64,000 bases of DNA from positions 50,325-114,324 of the forward strand of contig JAFGGJ010000002.1 of the NCBI GenBank assembly GCA_016930595.1, in the 5' to 3' direction. The notes below the pieces were generated by a model, which was not told the origin of the DNA, searched no databases, and worked only from the letters and a program-made list of their open reading frames with translations. The position numbers were made by a program, and so were the translations under genes. Position 1 is the first letter of the stretch; every line of letters starts with the position of its first letter. The stretch is from Planctomycetota bacterium. GTDB lineage: Bacteria; Planctomycetota; SZUA-567; JAFGGJ01. This document shows positions 17,070 through 26,581 of this stretch, piece after piece.

Positions 17070-17142
17070 TTCCTTTCAGCAGCTCCTGCCTTTTTGGGAA
17101 TTTTCCACGGTTAGCCGTTGTGAATGATCTCCAAGACCCTAT

Positions 17143-17166
17143 CATGCCGCGCGAGGCCGCGGCATG
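17143..17166 (+). terminator. Hairpin downstream of the tRNA pair
   Basis: A perfect 9-bp stem (CATGCCGCG / CGCGGCATG) with a 6-nt loop lies between tRNA-Glu and the next gene. There is no T-tract, so it may be a processing, attenuating or rho-dependent signal rather than an intrinsic terminator. Confidence 0.4.
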
Positions 17167-17193
17167 TTCGGCCTTACGGCAGGAGACCTGGAC

Positions 17194-19512
17194 ATGAAGA
17201 TTTCTTCCCATGCTGAACCTGATTTTGAAACGGCCTGTTCCTGGTGGAACGATCTTCCCGCCGTCTGGACCCCCGTCGGCTGGCCCGACCATCTCTTTCG
17301 CTTCAACGTGTTCTGGAACGGCATGATCCTCGCTCAGCCTGACGTCAACCGCCGTACCCAGGCATGGAACGGCCTCGGCGTGCAGGTTGCTTTCATCCCC
17401 CACTTCACACCCGATGTCGCAGCCAATCTCTACGCCTATCTCCGCCAGGATGACGGCATGGTGACCCAGGGCTGGCTGGATCACGACGCTCCCGTCCTCT
17501 GGTCCGAATGGCCCAAGGACGGTGTCCTTTACAGGCACCAGGTCTTCGCCCACGTCCCCGGCGGCGGCGCCATCGCTTCGGGCGATGAACCCCTTTTCGC
17601 CTGGGTCAGGCTCATTCTCGAAGACACCTGTTCCGCACTTCCACTCGAAGACGTTTCCGGGTTCAACGTCATTATCCAGGCGCCCCACGTCTCCACGCGC
17701 ATGTCCATGCGCGATAACGTGATCTTTATGTACGGACAGATGGACTATCCCCGTGCCCTTGCCCCGGATTCCGACGCTTATGACGGCTCCTCAGCCTTCC
17801 GCCTTCTTGAAGACGGCGGCAAAGTCAGGATGGGCCTTCCCCGGGGACAGAACTGCCGCGTCGTTTTCAATCCCCCGGAATCCGATGAGTCCAAACCTTA
17901 CCGGCAGAGGCAGCCTTGGTACCGCCTGCATGTCGGCCTTGACACCCTGAAAGGTGCCCACGCGGACCTCCTTATCCCCATGCTTCCCTGCGACAGGGAC
18001 GTTTTCGACCGTGAACTTGCACTCGGCTTCGACGCCGCGCTCGCTGAAGCCGACGCTTTCTGGGGCCGTACGCCCCATACCGCCGCTTCCGTCTCCGTTC
18101 CGGAGACTTTCATCGCAGGGGCTTTCAGGCACAGCGTCCGTCTCAGTCGCGTCATCTCGGAAACGGATCCAGCCACCGGCTACCGCTGCAAGCTCAGCGG
18201 CTCCTTCACCTACGCCGATCTCTGGACCACGCCGATGGCCATGGACCTCACCATGATGATGGACGTCCTCGGCTGGCACGATACCGTTGCGGGTTACCTG
18301 GATGTCTTCAAGCGGGAACAGGGTACCGTAAAACCCCCCGGTTCCGCATATCCCATGCACCCGGGGTATCTCAGCACTCCGGCGGCCTACAAGTCCGTTG
18401 ACTGGTTATCCGACAACGGCGCCGTCCTCTACACCATCTGCGAACATGCCCTGTTGTCCGGCGACGAAGCCTTCGCATCGCGCTTCCTCGATACCGTCAT
18501 CCACTCGTGCGAGTGGATAAGAGACGCCCGTTCCATCACCGGCCACGGCGGCTTCGAAAAGATTCTGCCTCCCGCCGTCGCCACTGACAGGGGCACCGAG
18601 ATCCAGTCCGTCTGGGCCGCCGGCTGGAACTTCAAGGGCCTTGCCGCCGCCGTCAGGCTCCTCAGGCGCCTTGATCACCCGCGCGCGGATGAATTCAGCG
18701 CCGAAGCCGCCTCGTACAAGGCCGACTTTGTCAAGGCGCTGCGTCTCAAGTGCGCGCACATGCCTTCCTGGACCGACGAAGCCGGCGTCTCCCATGTGTT
18801 TGTCCCGACGGCCCTTCACGGCGACGCAAAGGACGAAAGCCGCCACGCCTTCTACCTCGACGCGGGCCCTCTCTTCCTCGTCTTCTCCGGCCTCATGGAC
18901 GCGTCCGACGTTCTTGTCCAGGACGCCCTGGCGTGGTTCCGTCACGGTCCCCAGAGGAAATTCTGCAGGCATGATTCCAATTGCTGGCAGGTCCCCGTCC
19001 TCGATCACGAAATTTCCTCCTGCGAGCCGTGCTATTCCTGGAACGTCTTCATCAGTCACCAGGCGGCCGACCGCTGCAATTTCCTCGAAGGCATGTACAG
19101 CCTCTTTGCAGGCTCCCTTTCCCGTAAGACCTTCGTTTCCTGCGAGACTCGCGGCGGGGTCACGGGCAATGTCTTTTCGGCGCCGCTCGCCGTTTTCCTG
19201 GCTCGCCTCGCCGTCATCGATGACCAGGTCGAAGAGAATGCTCTGCATCTCCTCCGTCTTATGCCCTCTGCATGGCTCCGCCCCGGCGCGAATTCCTCTT
19301 TCGATAATATGCCCACGGAATTCGGCCCCGTCACCCTTTCGACCGCCGTGTCCTCCGACGGCTCCCGCCTCGACGTCTCCTTCGACACGGCCTTCAGGCA
19401 TGCTCCCGCGGGCGTCTTCCTCCACGTGCCTCCTCCCGCCTCCGGAGCGGACGTCTTCGTCAACGGCGCTCCGGCGCGGCCGGCCGGCGGTTCCGGACTC
19501 GTCCGGTTGTGA
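17194..19512 (+). CDS. Six-hairpin glycosidase-like protein
   Basis: This ~772-aa protein appears cytoplasmic (no signal peptide). The N-terminal ~290 residues are beta-rich. Residues ~310-680 read as an (alpha/alpha)6 toroid of the six-hairpin glycosidase superfamily: SFTYADLWTTPMAMDLTMM, SVDWLSDNGAVLYTICEHAL, then WAAGWNFKGLAAAVRLLRRL. The C-terminal ~100 residues are a beta-sandwich. Acid candidates lie in the DLW and DNG segments, but I cannot name the catalytic pair or the CAZy family; MGH1/GH63-like and rhamnosidase-like groups are options. The ATG at 17194 follows AGGAG by eight bases, better than the longer frame from 17164, which begins inside a hairpin. Confidence 0.65.
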   Translation: MKISSHAEPDFETACSWWNDLPAVWTPVGWPDHLFRFNVFWNGMILAQPDVNRRTQAWNGLGVQVAFIPHFTPDVAANLYAYLRQDDGMVTQGWLDHDAPVLWSEWPKDGVLYRHQVFAHVPGGGAIASGDEPLFAWVRLILEDTCSALPLEDVSGFNVIIQAPHVSTRMSMRDNVIFMYGQMDYPRALAPDSDAYDGSSAFRLLEDGGKVRMGLPRGQNCRVVFNPPESDESKPYRQRQPWYRLHVGLDTLKGAHADLLIPMLPCDRDVFDRELALGFDAALAEADAFWGRTPHTAASVSVPETFIAGAFRHSVRLSRVISETDPATGYRCKLSGSFTYADLWTTPMAMDLTMMMDVLGWHDTVAGYLDVFKREQGTVKPPGSAYPMHPGYLSTPAAYKSVDWLSDNGAVLYTICEHALLSGDEAFASRFLDTVIHSCEWIRDARSITGHGGFEKILPPAVATDRGTEIQSVWAAGWNFKGLAAAVRLLRRLDHPRADEFSAEAASYKADFVKALRLKCAHMPSWTDEAGVSHVFVPTALHGDAKDESRHAFYLDAGPLFLVFSGLMDASDVLVQDALAWFRHGPQRKFCRHDSNCWQVPVLDHEISSCEPCYSWNVFISHQAADRCNFLEGMYSLFAGSLSRKTFVSCETRGGVTGNVFSAPLAVFLARLAVIDDQVEENALHLLRLMPSAWLRPGANSSFDNMPTEFGPVTLSTAVSSDGSRLDVSFDTAFRHAPAGVFLHVPPPASGADVFVNGAPARPAGGSGLVRL

Positions 19513-19546
19513 TGCCAGCTCCACCGGCCGCTCCTTCCTGTATCTC

Positions 19547-19575
19547 TTGACACTGTTCCACTCCGCCAATACCAT
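19547..19575 (+). promoter_or_regulatory. Putative sigma70 promoter of the kinase gene
   Basis: TTGACA, a 17-base spacer and TACCAT. The expected start (~19582) nearly abuts GGGAGG, so the leader would be only ~15 nt. Confidence 0.65.
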
Positions 19576-19596
19576 GTTTTTCGGGAGGTGCTTGCT

Positions 19597-22500
19597 TTGG
19601 CGCGGGATTGCCCTCATTGCGGCGGGGAACTTCCGGGCCCTCCGGCTTCTCTTCCCGAATGCTGCCCTTTCTGCGGCGTTCCCCTCGCTTCACGCCCTTC
19701 TGATGAAACGATGTCCCTCGACCGCGCTGCTTCCGCGGCTTCCACGCTCGATGCCCCGGCCCGTTCCCGCCAGGCCCAAGAATTCCTCCGGACTTCCGTC
19801 GCGGGCCACAGGATTCTCGGTGAACTTGGACGCGGCGGCATGGGCCTTGTCTTCCTCGCGCACGAACCCGGTCTCGAACGGCCCGTGGCGCTCAAACTCG
19901 TTGATCCGGACCTCGCCGGTCCCCCCTCCCCGGGCGATTCCTCCGCTTACCTCTTCCGCTTCACCGAAGAAGCCCGCATCACCGGCCGGCTCCAGCATCC
20001 CGGCATCGTCCCAGTCTACCGCATGGGTTCCGACGAGGACGGCCGCTGTTTCTACACGATGCGCCCCGTTACCGAAGGCAGAACCCTCAAGCAGATACTC
20101 CGCGAACTTGCCGATGGAGGGCCCGCCGCAGCGGAACGCTGGTCCGTCCGCCGCCTCGTTGAAATACTCCGCTCCGTCTGCCTTACCGTCGCCTACGCGC
20201 ATCACTGCGGTGTCATTCACCGCGACCTCAAGCCCGCCAATATCGTCGTCGGCGATTATGGCGAAGTCCTCGTCATCGACTGGGGGCTCGCCAGGCCGTG
20301 CAATGCTCCTTCCACGGCGGAAGCCGACACTCTTTCTGCATCCGCAGCCGGCGTCCCATCTTCCGATCGCATCGGCGTCGTCTCGAAACGCGGCGATTTC
20401 CAGCTCACGCTCGACGGCGAGATCGTCGGCACCCCCGCCTACATGTCTCCCGAACAGTCCCGCGGCGACCTCGGCGCCGTCTCCACGGCTTCTGACGTCT
20501 ATGCCCTCGGCGCCATCCTCTATGAAATGCTTGCCCTCTCTCCGCCTTTCATCGCCGACAATCTCGCGGATCTCCTTGCCGCCGTCGCCTCCGGCGACAT
20601 TCAGCCGCCTTCCGAGCGTTCCCCATGGCGTGATATACCTGAAGACCTCGCAGCCGTTGCTCTCAAAGCCATGGCGAACGCACCCTCCGACCGTTTCGCG
20701 TCTGCGCGCCTCATGGCCGATACCCTGGGCAATTGGCTCGACGGCGTCAGCCGCTGGAGAATCGCCGAAAGAATCGACCTCTCCTCCCCTGCCGCCGCTT
20801 CCTGCTTCATCAGCCTCGGCAGCTCCCGCCGCCGCTTCGCCGTCAGGGACGGCGTCGTCTGCCTGAACAGCGGCGAAATCACCCTCATCTATGACAGGCG
20901 TTTCTCCGGCTGGATGCGCATGTCCTGCACCGCCTGGTGTGAAGGCAGGCGGGCCACGGAATTGTCCCTTGTCCTCTGTGCCGCCTCTCCGGACCGCATC
21001 CGCCACGCGGGGGAAGACGGTTACTGTCTCCAGTTCGGCGGCAAGGATCTCACCTGCCTCAACTTCGCACGCCATCAGCAGGATGTGCTCCATATCCCGG
21101 ACGTCTGCCCCAGGCCCGGCAGGAAATACTCCCTAATGGCGCAGGTCCTTGACGGCGAAGTTTCTTTCCATGTCAACGGCGAAGAAATTGCCTGCTGGCG
21201 CGACCCTTCCCCCCTCTTTGGCGGCTACGTGGGCTTCTACGGTTTCGGCAGCGGCGCCCGTTTCAGCGACGTTGTCGTCCAGACGCTCGGCAAACCCACC
21301 CTCGTTTCCGTCCTCGAAACACCCGATGCCTATTTCAGCGACGGCCTCTTTTCCAGGGCGCTCGACATGTATTCCGAAATCAGCCGCTCTCATCCCCGCA
21401 GGATCGAAGGCCTGCGCGCCGCCTACAAGGCCGCTCTCTGCATGATGATGCTCGACGACGTCTCCGGTGCCGTCGCCGCCTTCCGCAGGATGCAGCAGAA
21501 ACCCGCTTCCGTTCCCCTTGGCGTGCTCGGCCACGTCCAGCTCCTTGAACGCGTCCATGACGAAGCCGCGGCCTGCGACTTCCTCCTCTCGTGGGCGCGC
21601 GGCGTTGAAAATCCTTCGCCGGCCTGGGCCGAAGTCGCCGTTTTTGCCTTCGACCGGGCCAGGGCGCATGTCTCGCGCCCCGATGAATCCTCCTCGTCTC
21701 CTTTCTTCGACACTTGGTTCGAATCCGCCCTCAGGCTCGTACGTGATCGCGATGAACTTGCCGTACGCGCAAGTCCGCGGTATTTCAACCGCCTCCTTTC
21801 CCGTTGGATCCGGCACCGCGTCGTCGCCTTCGACCCCTCCCGGGCCGAATCTACCGGCGGCGCGCCGTCCATTGCCGAGCTCAAGGCGCTTTTCTTCTGG
21901 CCGTCTTTCGACGTCCGCCCCGGTATGTTTCTGGAATCGGCCGACGCCTTCCTCCGTCTCGGTCGCCCGGATGCCGCACGTCTCATTTTCAACGCCGTTT
22001 TCTCCTGGTACCCGGACAGGGCGGATCTGCGTTTTTCTGCCCTGAGCGGCATAGGCCGCTCCTTCGTCGGCACCCTGCACCTTGACACTGGAATAAGCTT
22101 CTTCGAAAAAGCCGCTGAAGTCGACTCAGCTCCTCCCGGCAACGTCTTGACCGCTCTGGATTACTGTGCCGCCGCCTGCTCTTGTGCCGGCCGGTATGAT
22201 AAAGCCCTCTCCTGTTACCGCAGGATCGTCGCAAAACGGCCCTGGGCCAGGGCGGCTTCCCGCAAAGCACTTCTCTCGATCGGTGACGTCCTCATGGCCG
22301 ACGGCGATTACTCCGCCGCCTTCGAGTGGTTCGTGTCCGTTCCGGAACTTGCCAGGCACCACAAGACCGCTTCTGCCGCCGCGCATTCCGGAGCCGGGCT
22401 GGCCCTCATCATGATGGGTCGCCTTGATGATGCCAGGGACTGGTTCGAACGGCGCCTGTTCGACCGTTCGAGCCGAGGCGTCACGGAAACCGGCTGTGTC

Positions 22501-23208
22501 CGGGCCGCCGGGCTGCTTCGTTCCATCGGCCGCCACGCCGAAGCCCTCGAATACCTTGATGCCGTCCGCTCTGCAAAGTCGGCGCGTGGCGAATTGCGCA
22601 CTCTCCTGCTCGCCGAAACCGCCGAAACTCTCAGCCGCATGGGCCGTCATGAAGATGCTGCCTCCGCCCTCGAAGACTGCCGGCACGGCGCCGCTTCCGT
22701 CCGCATTTCTTTTTCCCTTCACATCGCTTCCGCCCACCTGCTGCGCCGCAGCGGACGCCTTGCCGAAGCCCTCGATGGTTATGCCTCACTTGCCTCTTCG
22801 GCGCACGTCTCCGCGGCGCGGGAAGCCGCCGCCTGGGTCGGACTCATCGAACTGAAAAACGATCCGGCCTGCCTCCCGGTGCTTTCAGACCGCTTTCTCG
22901 GCGTGGCCCTGGCTGAACTGGATGATCTGGAAAACAACGCCTGGGCCGCGAACTGGTGGGCGCTCGCCATGATGGGCTTCCCCGGCGGCGCGGCGATGGA
23001 CTTCCCAGCGGAAGCGTTCCACGGGCGTGCCGTGTCGGGCTGGGTCTCCGGCGGCGAAGGTTCGTGGGCGGCCGACGAAAGCGGCGTTCCCATTACGCCG
23101 GCGGAAGCGCTCCGCAGGACTCCACTGCTGCATCGGGACCGCTTCCGCGAAATGCTCCGCTTCCGCGCCTCTTTCGACCCTGCTTGGACGAAATTCGCCT
23201 CGCCATAA
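19597..23208 (+). CDS. Large Ser/Thr protein kinase with zinc ribbon, jelly-roll and TPR repeats
   Basis: This 1,203-aa protein opens with a zinc ribbon (CPHCG then CPFCG). A Hanks-type kinase domain follows: Gly loop GRGGMGLV near residue 82, the ALKLV lysine, HRDLKPAN near 208, DWG in place of DFG, and GTPAYMSPEQ. An insertion of ~40 residues separates the last two. Residues ~400-560 look like a LamG/DUF1080-type jelly roll (LDGEVSFHVNGEEI), and the rest contains TPR-like helix pairs. No membrane helix is evident. The architecture recurs in PVC bacteria; substrates are unknown. Start: GGGAGGTG overlaps the GTG at 19588, so I prefer the TTG at 19597. Confidence 0.88.
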   Translation: MARDCPHCGGELPGPPASLPECCPFCGVPLASRPSDETMSLDRAASAASTLDAPARSRQAQEFLRTSVAGHRILGELGRGGMGLVFLAHEPGLERPVALKLVDPDLAGPPSPGDSSAYLFRFTEEARITGRLQHPGIVPVYRMGSDEDGRCFYTMRPVTEGRTLKQILRELADGGPAAAERWSVRRLVEILRSVCLTVAYAHHCGVIHRDLKPANIVVGDYGEVLVIDWGLARPCNAPSTAEADTLSASAAGVPSSDRIGVVSKRGDFQLTLDGEIVGTPAYMSPEQSRGDLGAVSTASDVYALGAILYEMLALSPPFIADNLADLLAAVASGDIQPPSERSPWRDIPEDLAAVALKAMANAPSDRFASARLMADTLGNWLDGVSRWRIAERIDLSSPAAASCFISLGSSRRRFAVRDGVVCLNSGEITLIYDRRFSGWMRMSCTAWCEGRRATELSLVLCAASPDRIRHAGEDGYCLQFGGKDLTCLNFARHQQDVLHIPDVCPRPGRKYSLMAQVLDGEVSFHVNGEEIACWRDPSPLFGGYVGFYGFGSGARFSDVVVQTLGKPTLVSVLETPDAYFSDGLFSRALDMYSEISRSHPRRIEGLRAAYKAALCMMMLDDVSGAVAAFRRMQQKPASVPLGVLGHVQLLERVHDEAAACDFLLSWARGVENPSPAWAEVAVFAFDRARAHVSRPDESSSSPFFDTWFESALRLVRDRDELAVRASPRYFNRLLSRWIRHRVVAFDPSRAESTGGAPSIAELKALFFWPSFDVRPGMFLESADAFLRLGRPDAARLIFNAVFSWYPDRADLRFSALSGIGRSFVGTLHLDTGISFFEKAAEVDSAPPGNVLTALDYCAAACSCAGRYDKALSCYRRIVAKRPWARAASRKALLSIGDVLMADGDYSAAFEWFVSVPELARHHKTASAAAHSGAGLALIMMGRLDDARDWFERRLFDRSSRGVTETGCVRAAGLLRSIGRHAEALEYLDAVRSAKSARGELRTLLLAETAETLSRMGRHEDAASALEDCRHGAASVRISFSLHIASAHLLRRSGRLAEALDGYASLASSAHVSAAREAAAWVGLIELKNDPACLPVLSDRFLGVALAELDDLENNAWAANWWALAMMGFPGGAAMDFPAEAFHGRAVSGWVSGGEGSWAADESGVPITPAEALRRTPLLHRDRFREMLRFRASFDPAWTKFASP

Positions 23209-23648
23209 CCTTCCTGCTTCCCGCCTCCACCCACCCCAATCGCCTGTGGCGCGCGTGCCTCCGGCAAGGAAGCGCATTCTTCGCGCAGGCACGGGGTGAG
23301 TGGGCGTTGGGAGCGGAGCGACCAAGCCCGAGCCGTGGGCTCTTGCATGGGTACAGTGCGTCTTACATACAGGCCGCAGGCGCAGGGGTGGGTGGGGCCC
23401 CCGCCCCCGGGGATCCCGGACCGCCATGGCGTACTGTGCCATGCGCGGCCGGCGATTAATGGAGTCTTGAGGGAATCGGAGGCGCAAACGGTGCTTTTCC
23501 TCTTGCGCCGTTATCGCGCCGAATGACCGGTGTTTTTTTGTGTTTTGCCTGGACTTGGCGTCCGCGTGGATTAATATATGTAAATCGGGGTAAAATATGA
23601 GAACCGGGGGAAGCGGAAAGCGTCTAATAGGAAAGACGGGAGGATGCT
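23209..23648. other. 440-bp intergenic region with a long-range inverted repeat
   Basis: I see no convincing gene here. The left three quarters is very GC-rich and holds two ~24-base arms (23227-23250 and 23373-23395) that pair as CCACCCACCCC and GGGGTGGGTGG plus flanks, with several mismatches. The right end turns AT-rich (TTTTTTTGTGTTTT, ATTAATATATGTAAAT) and probably contains the promoter of the lipoprotein gene, though no well-spaced -35/-10 pair stands out. A structured RNA is possible but not shown. Confidence 0.4.
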
Positions 23649-25130
23649 ATGGCGAACGTGAAGGCTTTTGCGATGCTGGCTGCGGCGCTTGTTCTGGCCG
23701 GCTGTCTCGAAACAGACGACCTTAACCGGCGCGTGGGCCAGCTCGATCAGAAAGTCAGCGACCTGACGGTCAAGCTCGACAAGGCGCTCCAGGAACTGGA
23801 AGCTGCCAGGGTGCAGTTGAAAGTCGCGGAAGCGGGCCAGGCGGCGCGGGAATCGCAGATCGAAGAACTTGTCGCGGCAAACCGGAAACTGAAAGAAAGG
23901 ACCGACGAACTCGAAGCCAAGGTCAACGCCGTCAAGGCGGGGGAATTCGTCCCACAGTACAGCTCCAAGCCCCTGGTGAAACTCCTCGGCCATTCCGACT
24001 CCCAGGTAAGCAGCCAGGCTATGCAGATACTCAAGAAGCTCGCCGACCCCGAATCCATAGACGACATAATCGCCATTGCGGAAAGCCGCGCCACCGCAAC
24101 GACGCGCGCCAACGCGGTTCTGTCCCTGGCGGGCTTCAAGGATAAGCGGGTGGAAGCGCTCCTCGTCAAAATGATGCAGGATCCCGACAGTAACGTCAGG
24201 CGTGCGGTGTACCAGGCGTGCGGCGAAGTGGGCATGGAAGGATTGCTGGACCCGCTCCTGAAAGCGCTGGACGCGGAACTCGCGGCACCCGTCACACACG
24301 GGTCTTACAACTACGAACTGCGCTATCTCGTGGAAGCCGTCGGCAAGTTCAGCGATATCAAGGCCGGGAAAAAACTCCTCGCTCTGGCGGCAAGCCCTGA
24401 CAGGCACCTCCGCCAGTACGTTTCGCAGGCATTATACCGTTACAGCAACCCCGAACTGGTGCCCGACGTGGTCGAATTCCTCAAGAAAACCGCAGTGGAT
24501 ACAACGGACAGCGAAGCGTATTCGCTCGTCCAGATGATTGTGCAGATGCTGCAGAGGATGAGGGATCCGCGGGGTACGGAAGCCATAATGTTCCTCCTGG
24601 GCAGCAAGGATTCCAGGATTCGCCAGACGGCCGCTTCCGCTCTCAGGGGAATGGCGGCCGCTGAACACGTGCCCGCCCTGGCCGGAATGCTCGAATCCCG
24701 CCAGGCGCCGAATGGACAGCCCCTGGCGTCGGCTGAGCTCCGGTCCGTGGTTGGCGTCGTGAGTTCGCTGGGCGACGGCAGGGCCGCCAAGGCCCTTCTC
24801 TCCCTGGTCGGCGACAATGACATGTCGCTGGCGTATTCCGCAGCGACTGCCATGATGCAGTGCCGTGATCCCAGGCTCACCGAAGAAATGGTCAAAGCCT
24901 GGGAAAAGTGCCGCGAAGGCTCCCCCAAGCAGTACCTGAAAAGAGTGCTCATGTCGGGCAACTTCCCCGTCGAATGGGTGGAGCATGACAATGCATTCGT
25001 TATAGACACCGAAAGGCTCAAGCTGATAAAGGAAGGAAAGGATCCCGGCACGCCGGTGCCGCCGGTCAGGCTGCCCGGCGTCAGCCCCGGCATCAGGAAC
25101 GGGTTCACGCCCACGGAAAACCAGTTCTAG
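23649..25130 (+). CDS. Coiled-coil and HEAT-repeat lipoprotein
   Basis: This 493-aa protein has a lipoprotein signal ending at LVLAGC (Cys19). Residues ~22-95 are a strong heptad coiled coil (LNRRVGQLDQKVSDLTVKLD), as in Lpp- or YbgF-like envelope proteins. From ~105 to ~440 HEAT-like repeats follow, for example LVKLLGHSDSQVSSQAMQIL and LLVKMMQDPDSNVRRAVYQA. The C-terminus is short and polar. I infer an envelope-anchored protein-binding scaffold; no enzymatic motif is seen. GGAGG lies just before the ATG. It stands alone, convergent with proA. Confidence 0.85.
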   Translation: MANVKAFAMLAAALVLAGCLETDDLNRRVGQLDQKVSDLTVKLDKALQELEAARVQLKVAEAGQAARESQIEELVAANRKLKERTDELEAKVNAVKAGEFVPQYSSKPLVKLLGHSDSQVSSQAMQILKKLADPESIDDIIAIAESRATATTRANAVLSLAGFKDKRVEALLVKMMQDPDSNVRRAVYQACGEVGMEGLLDPLLKALDAELAAPVTHGSYNYELRYLVEAVGKFSDIKAGKKLLALAASPDRHLRQYVSQALYRYSNPELVPDVVEFLKKTAVDTTDSEAYSLVQMIVQMLQRMRDPRGTEAIMFLLGSKDSRIRQTAASALRGMAAAEHVPALAGMLESRQAPNGQPLASAELRSVVGVVSSLGDGRAAKALLSLVGDNDMSLAYSAATAMMQCRDPRLTEEMVKAWEKCREGSPKQYLKRVLMSGNFPVEWVEHDNAFVIDTERLKLIKEGKDPGTPVPPVRLPGVSPGIRNGFTPTENQF

Positions 25131-25169
25131 GACCGGGCCCGCAGGCGGCTGCTCCAGAGTGCGGCCGGG

Positions 25170-26435
25170 TCAGGTCCTGAGCTGGCCGGAGCCGCGCGCT
25201 ATCCACTTGTAGATGGTGAGTTCCTCCAGGCCCATCGGGCCACGGGCGTGTATGCGGTCAGTCGAAATGCCGATTTCCGCCCCCAGCCCGAATTCGAACC
25301 CGTCGCTGAAACGCGTCGACGCGTTGTGGAAGACGCAGGCCGAATCTACGCCGGCGATGAAGCGCTCCGCCGCGGCTTTGTCGCTTGTCACGATCGCATC
25401 GGTGTGGCCGGAACCGTGGGTGTTGATGAAGCGCACGGCGTCGTCAAGACTGTCAACGACGCCGACGGCGAGGATGAGGTCCAGGTATTCGGTCGCCCAG
25501 TCTTCGTCGGCGGCCGGGGAGGCGGGGATCTTGGCGCGTGAGAGGATATCAAGGGCGCGGGCGTCGGCGCGGATCTCGACGCCCGCGGCGGCCAGACGCT
25601 TTCCCGCACGCGGCAGGAAGGAACCGGCGGCGTCCGCGTGCACGAGCAGGTTTTCCATGGCGTTGCAGACGGCGGGCCGCTGGACCTTCGCGTTGAAGAC
25701 GATCTCGTCGGCCATGTCCGGGTCGGCGTCGGAATGGACGTAGACGTGGCAGACGCCTTCATAGTGCTTGATGACGGGGATGGTGCTTTCTTCGACGACG
25801 CGCCTGATGAGCCCCTTGCCGCCGCGCGGCACGACGAGGTCAACGAAGCGGTTGAGCGTGAGGAGGCGGCCGACGACGGCGCGGTCGGAAACGGGGACCA
25901 CGGTGACGGCGCCGGCCGGGAGGCCGGCGGACGCGAGGGCGGTGGACATGATTTCGCCGAGAGCGACGTTGGAATGAATCGCTTCGCTGCCGCCGCGCAG
26001 GATGGACGCGTTGCCGCTCTTGAGGCACAGGGAAGCGGCGTCAACGGTGACGTTGGGACGGCTTTCGAAGATGATGGCGATGACGCCGATGGGGACGCGC
26101 ACCCGAGTGACGACCAGGCCGTTGGGCCGGACGCTTTCGGAGAGCACGTCGCCGACGGGGTCGGGGAGCGACGCGACCTGTTCGACGCCCGCAGCCATTT
26201 TTTCAATGCGGGTTTCGTCGAGAGCGAGGCGGTCGAGCACGGCGGACGAGAGGCCCGCGGAACGGCCGGCGTCGAGGTCGACGGAATTGGCTTCGATGAT
26301 GCGGGAAGCGCCGGCGCGGAGGCCGTGAGCGACGGCGTCGAGGGCGGAGTTCTTCTGCGCGGTGGACGCCGTGGCGAGAACGCGGGAAGCTTCCCTTGCT
26401 GCCGCGGCGGCGGCGGAAACGTCGAAACCGGTCAT
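25170..26435 (-). CDS. proA: Gamma-glutamyl phosphate reductase
   Basis: ProA reduces gamma-glutamyl phosphate to glutamate semialdehyde with NADPH, the second step of proline synthesis. The ~421-aa protein carries the typical N-terminal helices, VRVPIGVIAIIFESRPNVT, SLCLKSGNASILRGGSEA, PRGGKGLIRRV, the active-site Cys in YEGVCHVYV, and the C-terminal GPMGLEELTIYKW. The ATG at 26435 has GGAG seven bases upstream, so the 12-residue longer frame is rejected. proB is not in the window. It is divergent from mtnA. Confidence 0.97.
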   Translation of the reverse strand: MTGFDVSAAAAAAREASRVLATASTAQKNSALDAVAHGLRAGASRIIEANSVDLDAGRSAGLSSAVLDRLALDETRIEKMAAGVEQVASLPDPVGDVLSESVRPNGLVVTRVRVPIGVIAIIFESRPNVTVDAASLCLKSGNASILRGGSEAIHSNVALGEIMSTALASAGLPAGAVTVVPVSDRAVVGRLLTLNRFVDLVVPRGGKGLIRRVVEESTIPVIKHYEGVCHVYVHSDADPDMADEIVFNAKVQRPAVCNAMENLLVHADAAGSFLPRAGKRLAAAGVEIRADARALDILSRAKIPASPAADEDWATEYLDLILAVGVVDSLDDAVRFINTHGSGHTDAIVTSDKAAAERFIAGVDSACVFHNASTRFSDGFEFGLGAEIGISTDRIHARGPMGLEELTIYKWIARGSGQLRT

Positions 26436-26469
26436 GGCGTATCTCCAGTAACGGAAACCGAGCATCTGC

Positions 26470-26475
26470 ATTATA
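26470..26475 (-). promoter_or_regulatory. -10 box of the proA promoter
   Basis: A perfect TATAAT lies 35 bases upstream of the proA start. No good -35 box is visible, so the promoter may need an activator. Confidence 0.45.
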
Positions 26476-26525
26476 CTGGAACGCCGCGGGGAAACACGCG
26501 AAGAGAAGCGGGGCCGCCGGGCGAA

Positions 26526-26555
26526 TTGCGTTCGCGCGGCAATCGTGAATAATGT
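26526..26555 (+). promoter_or_regulatory. Putative mtnA promoter
   Basis: TTGCGT, an 18-base spacer and TAATGT end 27 bases before the mtnA start. Weak match. Confidence 0.4.
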
Positions 26556-26581
26556 AGGGAAACCGAGACGGGAGGACCGAG

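Noticed and set aside
18641-20866. 741-aa plus-strand frame overlapping the glycosidase-like and kinase genes
   Set aside because: Ser/Pro/Arg-rich out-of-frame translation without any domain.
23250-23300. SRP RNA-like GGCAAGGAAGCGC stretch
   Set aside because: The conserved GGUCAGG...CCGGAAGGAAGCAGCC core is absent.
23209-23648. Replication origin at the composition switch
   Set aside because: No DnaA-box cluster, dnaA or other origin-linked gene is seen, and the skew reverses again within the window.
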